Source: Hirsutella rhossiliensis
Taxonomy: Eukaryota > Ascomycota > Sordariomycetes > Hypocreales > Ophiocordycipitaceae
NCBI RefSeq assembly: GCF_020360975.1
Contig: NW_025408679.1
Coordinates: 1,550,001 to 1,614,000 of the forward strand
Length of the DNA stretch: 64,000 nt
Direction of reading: 5' to 3'
Made by a program: the position numbers and the translations under genes. Under the pieces are notes generated by a model. It worked only from the letters and a program-made list of their open reading frames with translations, made no database searches and was not told where the DNA came from. Within the stretch, counting starts at the first letter, position 1; each line of letters opens with the position of its first letter. Below, piece by piece: positions 33,690 through 45,150 of this stretch.

Positions 33690-36300
33690 TCATTCGAAAT
33701 GCAGCTTGAAGCTTTCCTGAGAGACTAGCGTCTCTGAGAGCAGGAACCACTTCTGCCTTTGCATGGCCTGCATAACCTTATGCATCCCTAAGCGAGATGA
33801 TCTCCAGCTGAATTCTGCCTCCTCCAGAGCGCTAGCCACCCGTGTAAGCCACTTTGTCGCCCACTCTTCAACCTCTTGATCTGACATCTGGGCCAGCTCG
33901 AGATTATTCGTCTCTTCTTCAACTGAGATGAAGAAGGGGTCTAAATCTTGGATGATGCCCGCCCGCAGCCACGAACGTAATACCTGGCACATGCCAATCG
34001 TCTGCGCCTCGAGTCGATTCCGGAGAGGGTTGACCATTCTGCCTGCTGCGGAAAAAAGGCGCTCGCATTCGGCGGACATTGGCTGTATGGTCAGGAAGTC
34101 GAGTGCCATTCGCGACAGATTCGGATATTTGTGTCGCTTGTTATGCCAGTATGCAATGGGATCGTCAACTGAGCCGTCGCCAGCTTCACAGTGCGTTATC
34201 CAGTGCAGGTATTCATCCTGGCCGGGCGCGAGTCCGTCTTGGTCTGCAGCTGGAGCCGCATAGCGGTTTCGTTCCAGAAATTCTTGGAACGGATTGCCAG
34301 AAAGTCTTCGCCGTTTTACCACGAGTTCTGTCCCCGGCGCCACTTCATCCGGAAGAGTAACCTCTCGATACTCAGCACGCCAGACATCATGCACGATCCT
34401 CTGTGCCTCGTCAATCCAGTCTGGCCGATTACCCCAGTTGCGTTCGAACCATTTCCATCGGTACGCTGGATGAAGGGCCAAACTGGTGTAGTAGATAGGA
34501 GTGTCGCTCAATGTGCTGTAGTAGTCATTTAACTTCTGCCAACCAAGATTGATGTTGATCCTGAGATGTTCGGGATCGGGAAAATTTTCTGCCACGTCTT
34601 TGCAGTGTTCGAGTTGTCCCAGGAGGAATTCAAAGCCTTGAACGACATCCCATACGTTGCCATATGATCCCATCCATCCGTGCTTCCGCTTTCGAATTTG
34701 ACCATCACCTTCGAGCATTCTGATCGTGGCTTCGTAAAAAGTGAGAATTTGGTCAAATATCTCAAGTACCTCCCAATCCTTATCGGTGAGCTGACTCTCG
34801 GGCTGGCAAATGAAAGGCAGCCTGGTAGGTCTTCTCAGACCCCCCCTCTTACTCTTGTTTTGCTGTTCAAACTCGATGCGATGATGCGCGATGAGTCGCT
34901 CAACGTTATCGCGTAGTAGAAGGGCCCGCCTTATCATATACAGCTGGGAAAGCCACCTGGTATCGTTATCTAGGATCACATCCATCGGCTTTCTCGTGTT
35001 CAGCTTGGGATCAGATGATTTGGCGAATGCCTCTCTTTGGATGCTGCGAAGCATGTTGGTCAACAAGTCTGATCTGTGGATTGATACCACGAGATTATGC
35101 AATTTGCCCACTGGCCCTTTCTTGCGCCAAAGCAGATGCTCGGCTTCGGTGAGAGGCTCTGCACCTGACAACCGACGCTCAAAGGCATCGGCATCATGGC
35201 CAAAAGGAATGGCCTTGGCGGAAAGGTTCAAGATATGTCCGAAGCAGCGCCCTCGCCTGGCTTTGCCAACAAATCCCAGCTCTCCACCAATAATCTCCAA
35301 GGCAGTGTCATTGTTTGGCGCATTGTCAAGAGTAAAATAACCAATCTTGTCTTCAATCTGATACGATTCGATGACATCCAGGATCTCTGCCACAATATTC
35401 GGGCCGGTGTGTCGAGCGCTAACTTCGGGAACTCCGATTGTGATCTTACAGGGTTTGTTATCCTCGGTCCTGAAAAAGCAATAGATATTATACAGCGCAT
35501 GCCGGTTCCCAGACCTCCAGCCGTCAAAAGAAATGTGGATTAAGCCAGGAGCCTTGCGAAGGACGTCTATGACCTTGTGTCTGTGCTCTTCGAACGCGAC
35601 CATGATCTTCTTCCGAGCTGTTGTGTGGGTCATGTTGGCATTGCGACCCGAGACAGATGGGTTCAAGTACTCAAAGATGGCGTGAAGATCGGTTTCTTCC
35701 GCGGTGGAGAAAGAATGGTTCTTGGCTACGATCCAATTCACAAGGACTCTGCGGAAGTGTTCTTTGTCAAACGTTTGATGAAGCAGTTCGCGATGGCTTG
35801 TTCTCGAGGGTCATGTAGGTCAAGTTTCATGGACTCCGCGAGAGTTTTCTGTCCCACGGGCCTCCTGCGTTTCGACGTCTTCTTTTCAGCGGTACCTGGG
35901 TCTTCCAGGCGGGGCGCCAATCCCATGATCGTTGAATAGATAGTTGTACACATTATGAATGCCATCGGCTTCGAAATTGCGTGGACGTGGCGCGTTCTTG
36001 CGTATGCAAGCCTGGCACACCCATCTGCGATCGCCTTGTTTCTGGATGTCATACTGAATTGCCATGCCCAGCAACGCGTCTCTCTGACTCGCTCGGAGAA
36101 AAGCCATCCGGGGAAATGGCTCCATAGTGTGCGTTCGTACTGTTCGTCGTGGGCGAGATGGTTGCCATGCCCGTCGAAGGAGACGGCTTGCAAGGAGGAA
36201 GGGGTGGCGAAGAGGGCGTTGGACCAGGCGCTGGCTCGAGACCCATTCCGGCTATCTCGCTGTCGCTGTCGGATGAACTGACGGAAGGGCACGAAGTCAT
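33690..36300 (-). pseudogene. hAT transposase, long intact core with upstream frameshifts
   Basis: A 683-residue frame (35741-33690) covers the entire catalytic part: HISFDGWRSGNRHALY (first Asp), GYFTLDNAPNND (second Asp), RCFGHILNLSAKAI, GPVGKLHNLVVSIHRS, DNDTRWLSQLYM, LHPAYRWKWFERNW, and the dimerisation region DPIAYWHNKRHKYPNLSRMA with MSAECERLFSAAGRMV (Glu). Upstream lies a BED-type finger, WVCQACIRKNAPRPRNF (about 36000), and an acidic N-terminus from the ATG at 36300. Joining these needs one-base changes near 36130, 35890 and 35757. This is the best-preserved transposase in the window. Cut-and-paste transposition is the known role. Confidence 0.8.
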
Positions 36301-36914
36301 GTTGGCGGGATGGAAATGAGTTATGGGGGTTTTCTAGTGGAAACGATTTAGAGTAGAAGGTTGGAAGGCTGGATATCCCCCAGTATGTCAACGGCGTTGC
36401 ACTAAGTACGCGGTTCGGTCTACCCGCGATGTAAACCTCGAGGACTAGGTACGGGTTTACGAGCTTCGCGCGCGACGCGAGGCGCGCTTGCAAAATTTAA
36501 AGTCGAGAGTACGGTACTCCATCAGCAAGCCAACTCAATAGACGTCGCAAATAGCGAATGGTATCGTTGAATACATGACCGGCATCGCGAAAAGCCTCAA
36601 AACGCGTATCTGACGCGTGAATGCCAATAGACTACGCTTTTTTGGATGGACGGGGAAGGCGAGTCACATCGTGTATGAGTTTAGTTGACGTCACGGACAT
36701 CATTTGAAAGCGTAGGCTTTGTGCTTGCTAAGGGAGAGTGTGGATAGATATCGATAAATGGCGACCCTACGTAGGCAAGGATTCGCAAAGAAAAATGAAC
36801 GATGCATAGCTTCCTGACGAGTTTTGACTCAACACAAATTCGAAGAAACAAAGTCATTTCACTCATACAAGTGTCGTAAGTGGCATTCAACGGTCCTGCC
36901 GTGCAACCTATAAC
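36301..36914. other. No gene seen
   Basis: Includes a GC-rich palindromic spot (CGCGCGCGACGCGAGGCGCGC region, about 36465-36490) and otherwise undistinguished sequence. Confidence 0.35.
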
Positions 36915-39900
36915 CTATAATTATTTAACGTCCGAAGAGCGTGTAGCTGAAGCCCTATTGGGGCAAAGGACGTGCTAGGCTGACGAATTTATTGTACAAA
37001 GCCGCCCGACTTCATCTCAAAACAACATCATCTAGCATCTCAACGGCTCAAAGGCGCTGTTTCGTCTGAGCCTCGCACCCGTCCGCGGGGTGTAGAGTTG
37101 CATGCGACCTGAAGTCGCAATCGGCGCCCATCATTCGCGATGAGCCTGGAAAGGGTTTCCGCTCAGGCTGTCGCTTTCTGCGAGCCTTGCTTGAGTGGGA
37201 GGCCCCGGCCGGGTGAAGTGACCGTGGACTTAAGAAACACAAAACAAAAGGGAGAGAAAAAGGAGTGAGTTCCGTCTAATGGCGCGGGCAGATCCTTTGG
37301 AAGAAGGAGCATTCCGATGTCATCGCGACGAAGGCTTTGAAGCCCTTGCCTACCGCATGGTGTATCGCTTCGGCCGGTGAGGGGATCAGCCTCATCCGGA
37401 GCCGAGGCGGTATCTTTCTGCAGTAGAAGGGGTGTTCTGGCGTCTTGCGTCGTCCGCATGAGCAGTCCAGACTCGCATCGTCATGGTCGAAACGCTCGTG
37501 GTAGTCGGAGAAGTCTCCGTGCCGAGATCTTGCGGCAAGAAGGTTGTGGAGCGTCGCTCTTGACAGCGTGAGCTCCAGAGGGCAACTTGTGGTGGCTTCG
37601 AGGTCTAGAGGTCTGTATGACACTGGCGCCTCGACGGCCCACCATGTGTGGAAAGCGTCTTTCGGTTGTTGCCTGGCCAGTCTGCGCAGGTGTGCCAGGG
37701 ATGGCATGGCCCCTGGTGGTTCGGGTTGCAAGCATCCTGCTTTGGCGAGGCCGTCGGCCTCGTCATTGCTCGGTATGTTGGCATGACCTGGGATCCAGCG
37801 GATCTGCACGTCTCCGTGTGCCCTTGTCAGGCCCTGAAATTCGGTAAACTTGTCCTGCGATGAATCGGCTGGATTGCCTTGCAGACAAGTGGCCACTGCT
37901 AGGTTATCAGTGCAGACTATGATGCTGCTTGTCGCAGTCTCGGCCAGGCGGATAGCGGCTCGCAGGCCCTCTAGGGCCCCGGTTGCCTCCGCGTCAAAGA
38001 CTTCGGCCGGACCTAGCCGGCCCGATCCTGGGATAGCGGTTGGCTATTTTGGTGGATTGCAAAGCCGTATCCTACGGATCCGTTTGGCAGTTGCGACCCA
38101 TCGGAGTATACAACAAGCGTTCCCGCAGGGGCGGTTCTGAGCCATTTGAGGAACTCCTCGGCAGTTTCGGCTTTCCTTGCTGTCTGAAGCGGGCTGGCTT
38201 CAGTGTCGAAGTAGCGTCGTGGTAGAAGCGCTGGGCGAGGGCATATTGGGAGGAGCTGATCAGTGCGTTCGAGCCTGGACTTATAGCCTCGCGGCTTGAT
38301 GAAGAACATGCGTTTGATAGAATTGTGGATCGTCATGGAAGACTCCGGTGAGACCCTTTTGACTAGGGGGTGGCGTACGTCAAAGGACTTCAAGCGGGCT
38401 GAGAAGCGAATCCTCTGAGCATGAGTAAGACAGACGCAGGCGGGATCCCGCTTCACGATGTAAGGCCGGGGATGGCGTCGTTTTCCAGACGGGAAGGGCC
38501 GCTCGGATGGCGTGTCTCAAGACCGCGTCTAGGCGAAGCACGAGACGCTGTATCTTGGTGGACACAAGACGGGTCAGGTTCGCGGTGCTTGGGGCCGTAT
38601 GGCCGGGGTACCACGCTTCGGCGCCGTACGGAAGGATGGGTTCGACGCAGGCCTTGACGGCCCTTCAAACTGAACGGGGGAGAGGTCCTTGTTTGGTATT
38701 ATCAAGGGCTTTAAGATGGTTGGCTACCCGTCGAGCTTTGGCTGCCCACTCTTCTACGTGGGTCTTGAACGAAAGCTTCCGGTCAAGCCAGAGGCCGAGC
38801 CAGCGTAAGGAGCCCTCCGGGGCGACCTCAACGCCGCCGTGCCTGATCGACGGTCGGGAGATGTCCTTCTTGCGAGAGAAGTGCATTATTTCAGTTTTGT
38901 CCGGGTCGAACGTTACAGCGTTGGACGCACCCCAGGTCAACAGTTCTTTCATATCGCGAGAGGCGAGCGTAGTCGTTTCCTCCAGCGACCACCCGGTACG
39001 TAGCATCGCTGTATCATCTGCGTAGCCGAAGCGACAGCCAGAACTTCCAAGGCGATAGATTGGGGCGATGTACAAAGCGAACAGGATCGGTGATGCCGGG
39101 AGCCTTGTGCCAGGCCGCATTTGAGGGCGACGCTGGCGTCGTGACGTCCTGGAACCGTACGGCGGCCGAGCGGTCCTGCATAAATGAGCCGGCCCACTTC
39201 ACGAGGTTAGGTGGCCATCCTTGCTGCCTAAGTCGGAGGATGAGCCTGTTGCGCATGACAGTGTCGAAGGCACCTTGTACGTCCATAGTGACTAGCGTAG
39301 CGACCTTGCCGCGGGACAGGGCCACCTCGATATCGTGTACGAGAGCGGCAACTAAGTCGACTGCGGACCTTTTCGGGAGAGCACCAATTTGCTGAGGGTG
39401 CAGGACACTGTAGTGTATCGAGGCCCAGGCTAGGCGGCGCACGATTAGCCTTTCGAGACCTTTGCCAAGACAGGAGAGTAGAGATATTGGCCGCCAGGCG
39501 CGGGTCTTGGAAAGGTCCCGCTTCCCTGGCTTCTCGATCATGACCACTTCTGCCTCTTTGAACTTCCGAGGATGGTAGCCGACTGAAAGGCATCCCTGAT
39601 ATAGGCGCTGTATATGGCCACTCAGGACAGGCCACGCTGTCCTGAGTAGGCGCACCGTGATATTGTCCGATCCTGGTGACGTATTGCGTGTTCGAAGTAG
39701 AGCGTCCTGCACTTCTTCGATCGGCACCTCTGACAGGAACGGGATGGGTGTGGTGACATCTACCGGTATCCAAGGATCGGGAATGTCATCCTCCGCAGTT
39801 CTTCGCTCGAGAGTGGCGCGTCGTAGAGCTTCGGCCTTGCCGGCCTGTGTCTCGACGATCGTCTCGCCCACCAGCAGAGGCGGCGGGCGGAATACCCCAG

Positions 39901-40950
39901 GACTTTTCAGCCAGCGTGTGATCTTAAAAATGTCCGAATCGTCTTGCACCCCGTCGATGAGGTTGCGCCAGTATGCCCTTTTGGCCCGTCGAACAACGCG
40001 CCTTAAGTCTCGACGGGCAAGTTGCACGTCGCGGTTGAACCCGAGGGGGAAGGCGCGTCTCACGCATCGGTGTTCAGCCACGGCGGCTATGCACTCGTCG
40101 TTCCACCAAGGAGCTCTTCGAGGTTGACGCTGGGATCGCCTACCAGCCGCGCGGGCCGCGGTTTGGATAAGGTCTATGATTGCGTTTGCGAGCGTATCGA
40201 GATCCTCCGTTGCCGACGCCGCTGCGGGAATGGTCGCTAGTCCAGCTTCGACGAGTTCTGCATACCGTTTAAGCTCTTCGTCGCTTGCAAGCAGAATTTT
40301 TCCTTGTGGTACGGTGGCTGGCGTTAGGGCCGGGAGAGAGATGCTAAGGGTGAAGTGGTCAGAGCTTGTGGCGAGATGATCTTCCACGGTCGCTTCAGCA
40401 AGAGCGATATTCGAGAAGCCTAGGTCGATTGCGTTTCCATGGACGTTGGTGTGTGTATTGATTGGATTGAGGAGTGAAAGGTCGTTTTCCGACGCCCAAG
40501 TAGCTATGCTGCTACCGTGACCGCGGGAGGGTCCGACCTGCCAGGAGTGGTGCCGAGCGTTGAAGTCTCCCGCTATAATGCACTGCCTTGCTATCGGCCA
40601 CGCAAACAGAATATCAAGAGCGGCATCGAAAGAAGGCTCCCGATAGATGTTAACCACTGTTACGCCGTTGACCATGAGCCAAAGGATGTCTCGGGTCGCG
40701 GCCGGGCGTTGTTGATCAGCTAAGAGTCTTGCGCCTCGTCGTATATAAGTCATGACGCGCGGTCGTGTGTCGTTGTCCTCCCAGTCGTTGACCGGCGTGT
40801 AGGTATCATAGGCGGGGTGGGTTTTTGTGAGGCAGCGTGAACCCCGAACCTGGGTCCAAGGCTCTTGCAAGAGTACGACGCCATATCGTTCGGCATCTCT
40901 GCAATGGGTTCAATTGGATCCGCAGATGGCTCGGTGCTCTCCACCGTGCA
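36915..40950 (-). mobile_element. LINE of the CAGCACGTCCTGTG family, long minus-strand copy
   Basis: ORF2 runs from about 40945 to 37276, with a 3' UTR down to about 36915 that contains the family signature near 36965 and an A/T-rich tail-like end. The 5' part (ORF1 and the endonuclease start) is missing. At 40952 the element abuts the A-rich tail of another copy in the same orientation. Confidence 0.75.
37276..40945 (-). pseudogene. LINE ORF2: endonuclease, reverse transcriptase, RNase H
   Basis: The 618-residue ORF 40870-39014 contains endonuclease motifs (VVLLQEPWTQ just upstream, IIAGDFNARHHSW, HGNAIDLGFSN, TSSDHFTLS), the linker RRAPWWNDEC, and RT motifs (SPGSDNITVRLLR, RPISLLSCLGKGLERL, TMDVQGAFDTV). 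After a frame change at about 39100 the active site FGYADDTAML appears (39120-38665). Further changes lead to an RNase H with intact first acid (VVYSDGSQLPNGSVGYGFA, near 38070) and IRWIPGHANIPSNDEADGL (near 37790). The C-terminus has CSCGRRKTPEHPFYC and ends at 37276. It was an autonomous-type element and is now disrupted at about four points. Confidence 0.8.
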
Positions 40951-40951
40951 A

Positions 40952-41622
40952 CTTTATTATTATTATTATTTTTTTCCGTCCAGCGACCTTTAGGTCGCTC
41001 AGGTCCCCGAGACGGGGCACAGGACGTGCTGAGCTGCTGGAAGTCTAGTATCGCGGAGTAGGCCCACAATACGCGAAACGAAACGAGAACCAATCCGCGT
41101 CTTCTGCCCCTTCCACAGAACGTAAACAATCCACCATTCAGCATTTCATCGGCTGGGGGCAGATCGTTCCAAAGAACGAGCTTGCCTTCGCCACCTTGAC
41201 GAACTGGTCGAAGTCTCTGCCTATTGCTCGGTTGACCGCCGCGCTCGGTGAGGGTGCCAGCCTCATCCGATGTCGCGGCGCGATCTTCCGGCAATAGAAG
41301 AGATGTTTTGGTTCTTTTCGTCGACCACATGAGCACGTCAGTCGCGCATCGTCGTGGTTCAACCTTTCGTGGTAATCAGCGAAGTCCCCGTGGTGGGTTC
41401 TTGCTGCGAGCAGATGGTGGAGCAGAGGTCGTGGAATGGTAAGTTCTGGCGGGCAGCCAGTCGTGGCATCGAGGTCGAGGACCCTGTACTGTTGGGGTGC
41501 AGAAACTTCCCACCAGGCTTTGAATGCGTCTTTTGGTCGCTGCCTAGCGACCTTGCGCAGATATGCCCCACCATGGGGAAACTGACGAATAGGAAACGCT
41601 TTGCGAGGCCACTATAAGCCAC
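40952..41622 (-). mobile_element. LINE 3' fragment inserted in the LINE endonuclease
   Basis: This is a 5'-truncated copy of the same family. Coding for the ORF2 C-terminus lies at about 41600-41138 (PPELTIPRPLLHHLLAARTH, CSCGRRKEPKHLFYC). A 3' UTR with the signature at 41017-41034 and a tail of A7 plus (TAA)n at 40954-40976 follow. It lies in the endonuclease region of the LINE at 36915-40950, in the same orientation. Confidence 0.75.
40982..40999 (-). other. LINE 3'-end RNA hairpin
   Basis: An 8-bp perfect stem (AGCGACCT/AGGTCGCT) with a two-base loop lies directly before the tail. A second smaller stem (CCCC/GGGG) lies at about 41004-41016. LINE reverse transcriptases are known to recognise such 3' hairpins; that this one is used is inference. 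Confidence 0.5.
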
Positions 41623-42400
41623 AACCGGGCCGATCCGCGGCCTGTGTTACAATGTGCAGCTGAGCCTGTCCCCAGGAAACAGGGACCCTAAGGTCGAAAA
41701 GAGTAGCATTCTCGACACACCTGCGCCGCATTCATGGGCGGCAAAGTGCGGACAGACGACAGGTCAATACTGGCGACGTGCAACGGCGGGGTTGTCCCTG
41801 GAGCAGCGGGTCCAGTGCGGCCAGAAGAGTACAAGAGCCCCTGGGACTGACCGACCAATCCATCAAAAGGCTACAACCGTCCCCAATGAATGCGATGCCT
41901 CGCGCGGCCAAGACACGCCAGTTTGCGACCAGTGTCTCCTTGTCCAGTTGGGGATGCTTTCCAGCAAACAATGACACTGAAAGGCAAGAAAGCAGCCTTT
42001 TCTCTAGACTGGGTTCGCGGGGGTTTCATGATCATATTTTTGACATTCCTTGAGGTGATGCGTCGGCGATTTGACAGCCTTCCGTAAAGCCCTTGCACGT
42101 CGAAAACTGATTACCTTCAATCGGGGGTGCGGGAATAGCAGTCCCGCGGCGGCAAGAAGTGGATAATAGCTGCTGTGACTTATCCAAAACCCTAAACTCA
42201 CGCAGCCAGAAGCGCAATGCTCGGATGTGTTCTTTTGAAGCTCAAGCTCCATCGTCCAGTTGGTGGCAGCGGCGACTCTCCTCGGGGTACTGTAGGCGCC
42301 TCTTGAGTAGTTTGTCCACTCCCGATGTGCAGATCGCTTGATGTCGGGTGAGTGCGCAGTCCGGAAGGGAGCCCGAGAATAGAGTAGGCCTGAAATCTGC
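41623..42400. other. Unassigned stretch
   Basis: Several overlapping ORFs on both strands carry no recognisable motif. It may include more of the LINE interrupted at 42402, but I cannot align it. Confidence 0.3.
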
Positions 42401-42402
42401 TA

Positions 42403-42446
42403 AGTCCCTGCACATAGAAATGGGCACCCCCCTGTTTTGGGCACCC
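42403..42446. repeat. Left TIR, second Fot/pogo element
   Basis: A 44-bp sequence starting AGTCCCTGCACATAG and ending TTTTGGGCACCC, identical (inverted) to 44204-44247. Confidence 0.9.
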
Positions 42447-42582
42447 CAAAAAATCACGACCATTTTCAACACCATTAATTCAATCCCTTCTCACTGCCCA
42501 CCACCGTGCACTACGATACAATCGTCACCTATTTCTGAAACCTCAGCTTCGGTTTCATCAGATTCTTCATTCTCAGCTGCGT

Positions 42583-44093
42583 TCACCTCCTCCTGCGCCC
42601 GTCGTATTGCCTCAATATTGGCGAACCTCGAATTCGGGCTCGTGACCACCCTCTTCCTTTTTCGGCTTGACGGCCGCCAATTGTGTTTCCAGTGCCTGAA
42701 TCTGCAATTGAGCTTTTGCTAAAGGCCATCCTTCTCGTCAAACCCTTTGTGATCTTCCTGAACAGCAATCTCTTCGTGGGCACGTCGTCGTCTAGCTGGT
42801 TGAATTGAACTACCTGAACCTTCAGATCTTGCGAGCGCCTCGGGGTCGACCACGCAATCTGGGATGTGTCTGATTGCCAGTCACTGGTGGGTAAGTGGCT
42901 ATTGAATGCATTGGCCACATTTTTCGCGTTCTTTTGCGTCTGTTGCTGTTCTCCAGCAGAAGAGGGCTCAAAAGTGGCTTCGCCATCGACACCGGCCACA
43001 AACCCGTCGCTTTCCAGCCACCCTTGATGTTTGACACAGTGAGCGCTTGCTCGCGTGCTTTCTGGTAGCAGGAAAGAAAGTTTTGCTTGCCGACTGGGCT
43101 TGAATCGGTCAGGAGGCTGAAAATCCGACCTGTTTGCGGTAGTAGTGCTTAAGAGCGGAAGACAGACAAATCGAGCGGTTGCAGCACATGAGAGGTATGG
43201 GAGGTAAGAAAAGAAGGTGAATCTGATGCTGGTAGCATAGATACATGAAGTCAACCGTCTCGTGACTTCCGTGGCCGTCCAATACTAGCAGTCTTCGCTC
43301 CGAAGGGTCGGGTGGCTGGGTTCTTGGAATGAACCCCTTTCCGAGCCACTCCACCGCAGTTTGGTCCGAAGTCCAGCCGTTCTTTGTCGCAGTGAATTGC
43401 CAGTCACTAAAAGTACTGAGATCTTCTGGGAACCACTGTTGCTGGACCGATTTGCCCTTGAAAATGACGGGTGGAGGGAGGAAGGTGCCGGCAGCGGACA
43501 CGCACTCGATGAACGACGTCCAGACCCGAGAACCAGGCGTCTTCTTTTGTACAGATCGTTTTCAGCACTGCCAACGACCAGGCCATTCTCCCCAAGTCCT
43601 TCCATGATGCCTGCTTCATCCATGTTGTACCTGTTCTCCGGCTTAATAGCCAGAATCTCGGGAAGGAAGAAATTGTTGAACCAAGGCCGAATTACCTCGG
43701 TAGAAGCGCCGTTGACACGCGCAGAGTCTCTGTGATGGCACTTCTGGGTCCGAACTGCAGGATTTCGTCTTAAAAATGCTTGCATCCAGTGTTTTCCGAG
43801 CGGTGTGTGGTCTCCTTTGACGGCGAGCATGCGCTGCGCGAACTGCCTGATCTGCGAGTGAGTGGGAGGAAGGCCCAAGGCGTCCTGAATGAGAATCCAT
43901 TCGGTAAGTTGCTTTCCTGTGTCTGAGAAAGCCTCTGAAGAGCAGAAAATGCATCCTTTCTGCATTCGTGACCATGCATGCGATTGTAAAGAGTTGCCCT
44001 CGGGACGCCCCAATCGCGAGCAGCCTTCTTGGCGGATCCGCCATTGGCGATTGCCTCAAGGGCGCTGTGAATGTCAGACTCTGTATATTTCAT
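42583..44093 (-). pseudogene. Fot/pogo transposase, frame-broken
   Basis: From the ATG at 44093 the N-terminus has a psq-like helix-turn-helix (GSAKKAARDWGVPRATLYNRM). A CENP-B-like domain follows in another frame (LTEWILIQDALGLPPTHSQI, GKHWMQAFLRRNP). The catalytic core shows YNMDEAGIMEG (first Asp, near 43610), WQFTATKNGWTSDQTAVEWL and LLVLDGHGSHET (second Asp, near 43285), with the third acid region near 43160 in a shifted frame. The C-terminus contains ATGLWPVSMAK. At least four frame changes are needed. The TIRs are perfect although the gene is dead, so the copy could have been moved by a transposase made elsewhere. Confidence 0.8.
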
Positions 44094-44203
44094 CAGTAGT
44101 GGCTTGAAGACACATGCGTCAATTTTTTAGCAGATTGGATGCGTTTCCGCGGTGAAATTTGCTGTTGAAGTTGACGCAGCCGTTTAGGTTGGGCACCCAT
44201 CTT

Positions 44204-44247
44204 GGGTGCCCAAAACAGGGGGGTGCCCATTTCTATGTGCAGGGACT
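44204..44247. repeat. Right TIR, second Fot/pogo element
   Basis: A perfect inverted copy of the left TIR. Just inside it, GGGCACCCATCTTGGGTGCCC forms an extra hairpin with part of the TIR. Confidence 0.9.
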
Positions 44248-44249
44248 TA

Positions 44250-44503
44250 TCCACCTACAGGGTTCCCTCCCTGGGAGGGCCTAAGAGGCCAATGGCCTCC
44301 TAGGCAGACAACAGCCAGAAGTGAGAATGCCCTATTTGCTCCTTCCACCTTAAGTTCCGACTTCAGGCTCTGGAGCCATGAAGACCCGCATTCTACCCAT
44401 GGTCGGGCGACACATCGTTTCAGCTTCGAAAACAAGGAGCTGTGGAGACCCGTTGGATACCCTGCCATGCCAATATTCCAGGTAACGAGGAGGCAGATGC
44501 TCT
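44250..44503 (+). pseudogene. LINE RNase H fragment, left part
   Basis: The plus strand just before the hAT encodes TRWIPCHANIPGNEEADAL, equivalent to RWIPGHANIPSNDEADGL of the LINE at 36915-40950. The protein resumes after the hAT with DALAKAG at 48274. Upstream of this motif the sequence is degenerate. Confidence 0.7.
44496..44503. repeat. Target-site duplication, left (GATGCTCT)
   Basis: An 8-bp copy matching 48274-48281; the length is diagnostic for hAT. Confidence 0.85.
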
Positions 44504-45150
44504 TAGGGGTGATAGACGAAGGTGAATTTTTTGAAGATTTTGAATGAAGGATGAATCAAATGAATTGAATTTTTTGGATCTTGATTCAAAATCTTCAAGC
44601 TCCAATTTTCGCGATTCAAGTTGGGTTTGGGCCAATTCAGGCCATTCATGAATAGTTTGAAGGAATCCCCTAAACGAAGTGAATTTGGTGTGTACCTAAG
44701 CGATTGCAAAGATACCTCGAAAACGCCAATAAGTAGTATATGGTTTTATAGCCTTCTGGGAAGTCTCTCGATAATCTCGAATATTACAAAAATTAACTTA
44801 CATAAATACTGATCCGCCCGTCCTAGGCAAATGGACCGAAAATAAGCACTTTCAAAAGCTCTGCCGAATCCTCAAAATATATCGGTCCAACGCGTTCGAA
44901 TCCGCGATTGTACACAGTTACACACTTGTAGAGCCTCAATCCTCCGAAGCCTCCATTGTATCTGGACAGGGGGTTGATATCGCAGACTTATCGGCTTGGG
45001 AGGCAGGAGGTTTGGGGGGTAGGAGGTTCGGCGGGAGCCTCGGTAGTAGCCTCGGTGGGAACTTCCGCCGGAGCAGGGGGTTGAGGAGGAGGATTCTCGC
45101 CTGAACGCAGATTAGCATATACACAAACAATGAGGGTATATTCACACCAT

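Larger units (their letters stand above)
33543..36300 (-). mobile_element. hAT transposon copy 3, nearly complete
   Basis: The left end probably starts at CAGGGTTGAAATCC (33543), of the CAGGG type common to hAT TIRs. About 130 bp of subterminal repeats follow, with AATCCAC/GTGGATT in both orientations. The transposase runs on the minus strand from 36300 to 33690. No matching right TIR or 8-bp duplication was found beyond 36300, so the other end is missing or unrecognised. Confidence 0.7.
42403..44247 (-). mobile_element. Fot/pogo-type DNA transposon with 44-bp perfect TIRs
   Basis: The ends AGTCCCTGCACATAG... match in inverted orientation without mismatch for 44 bp. Both are flanked by TA (42401-42402 and 44248-44249). 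The element is 1,845 bp with a decayed minus-strand transposase. It is a different family from the element at 18403-20576, judging by TIR sequence. Confidence 0.9.
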
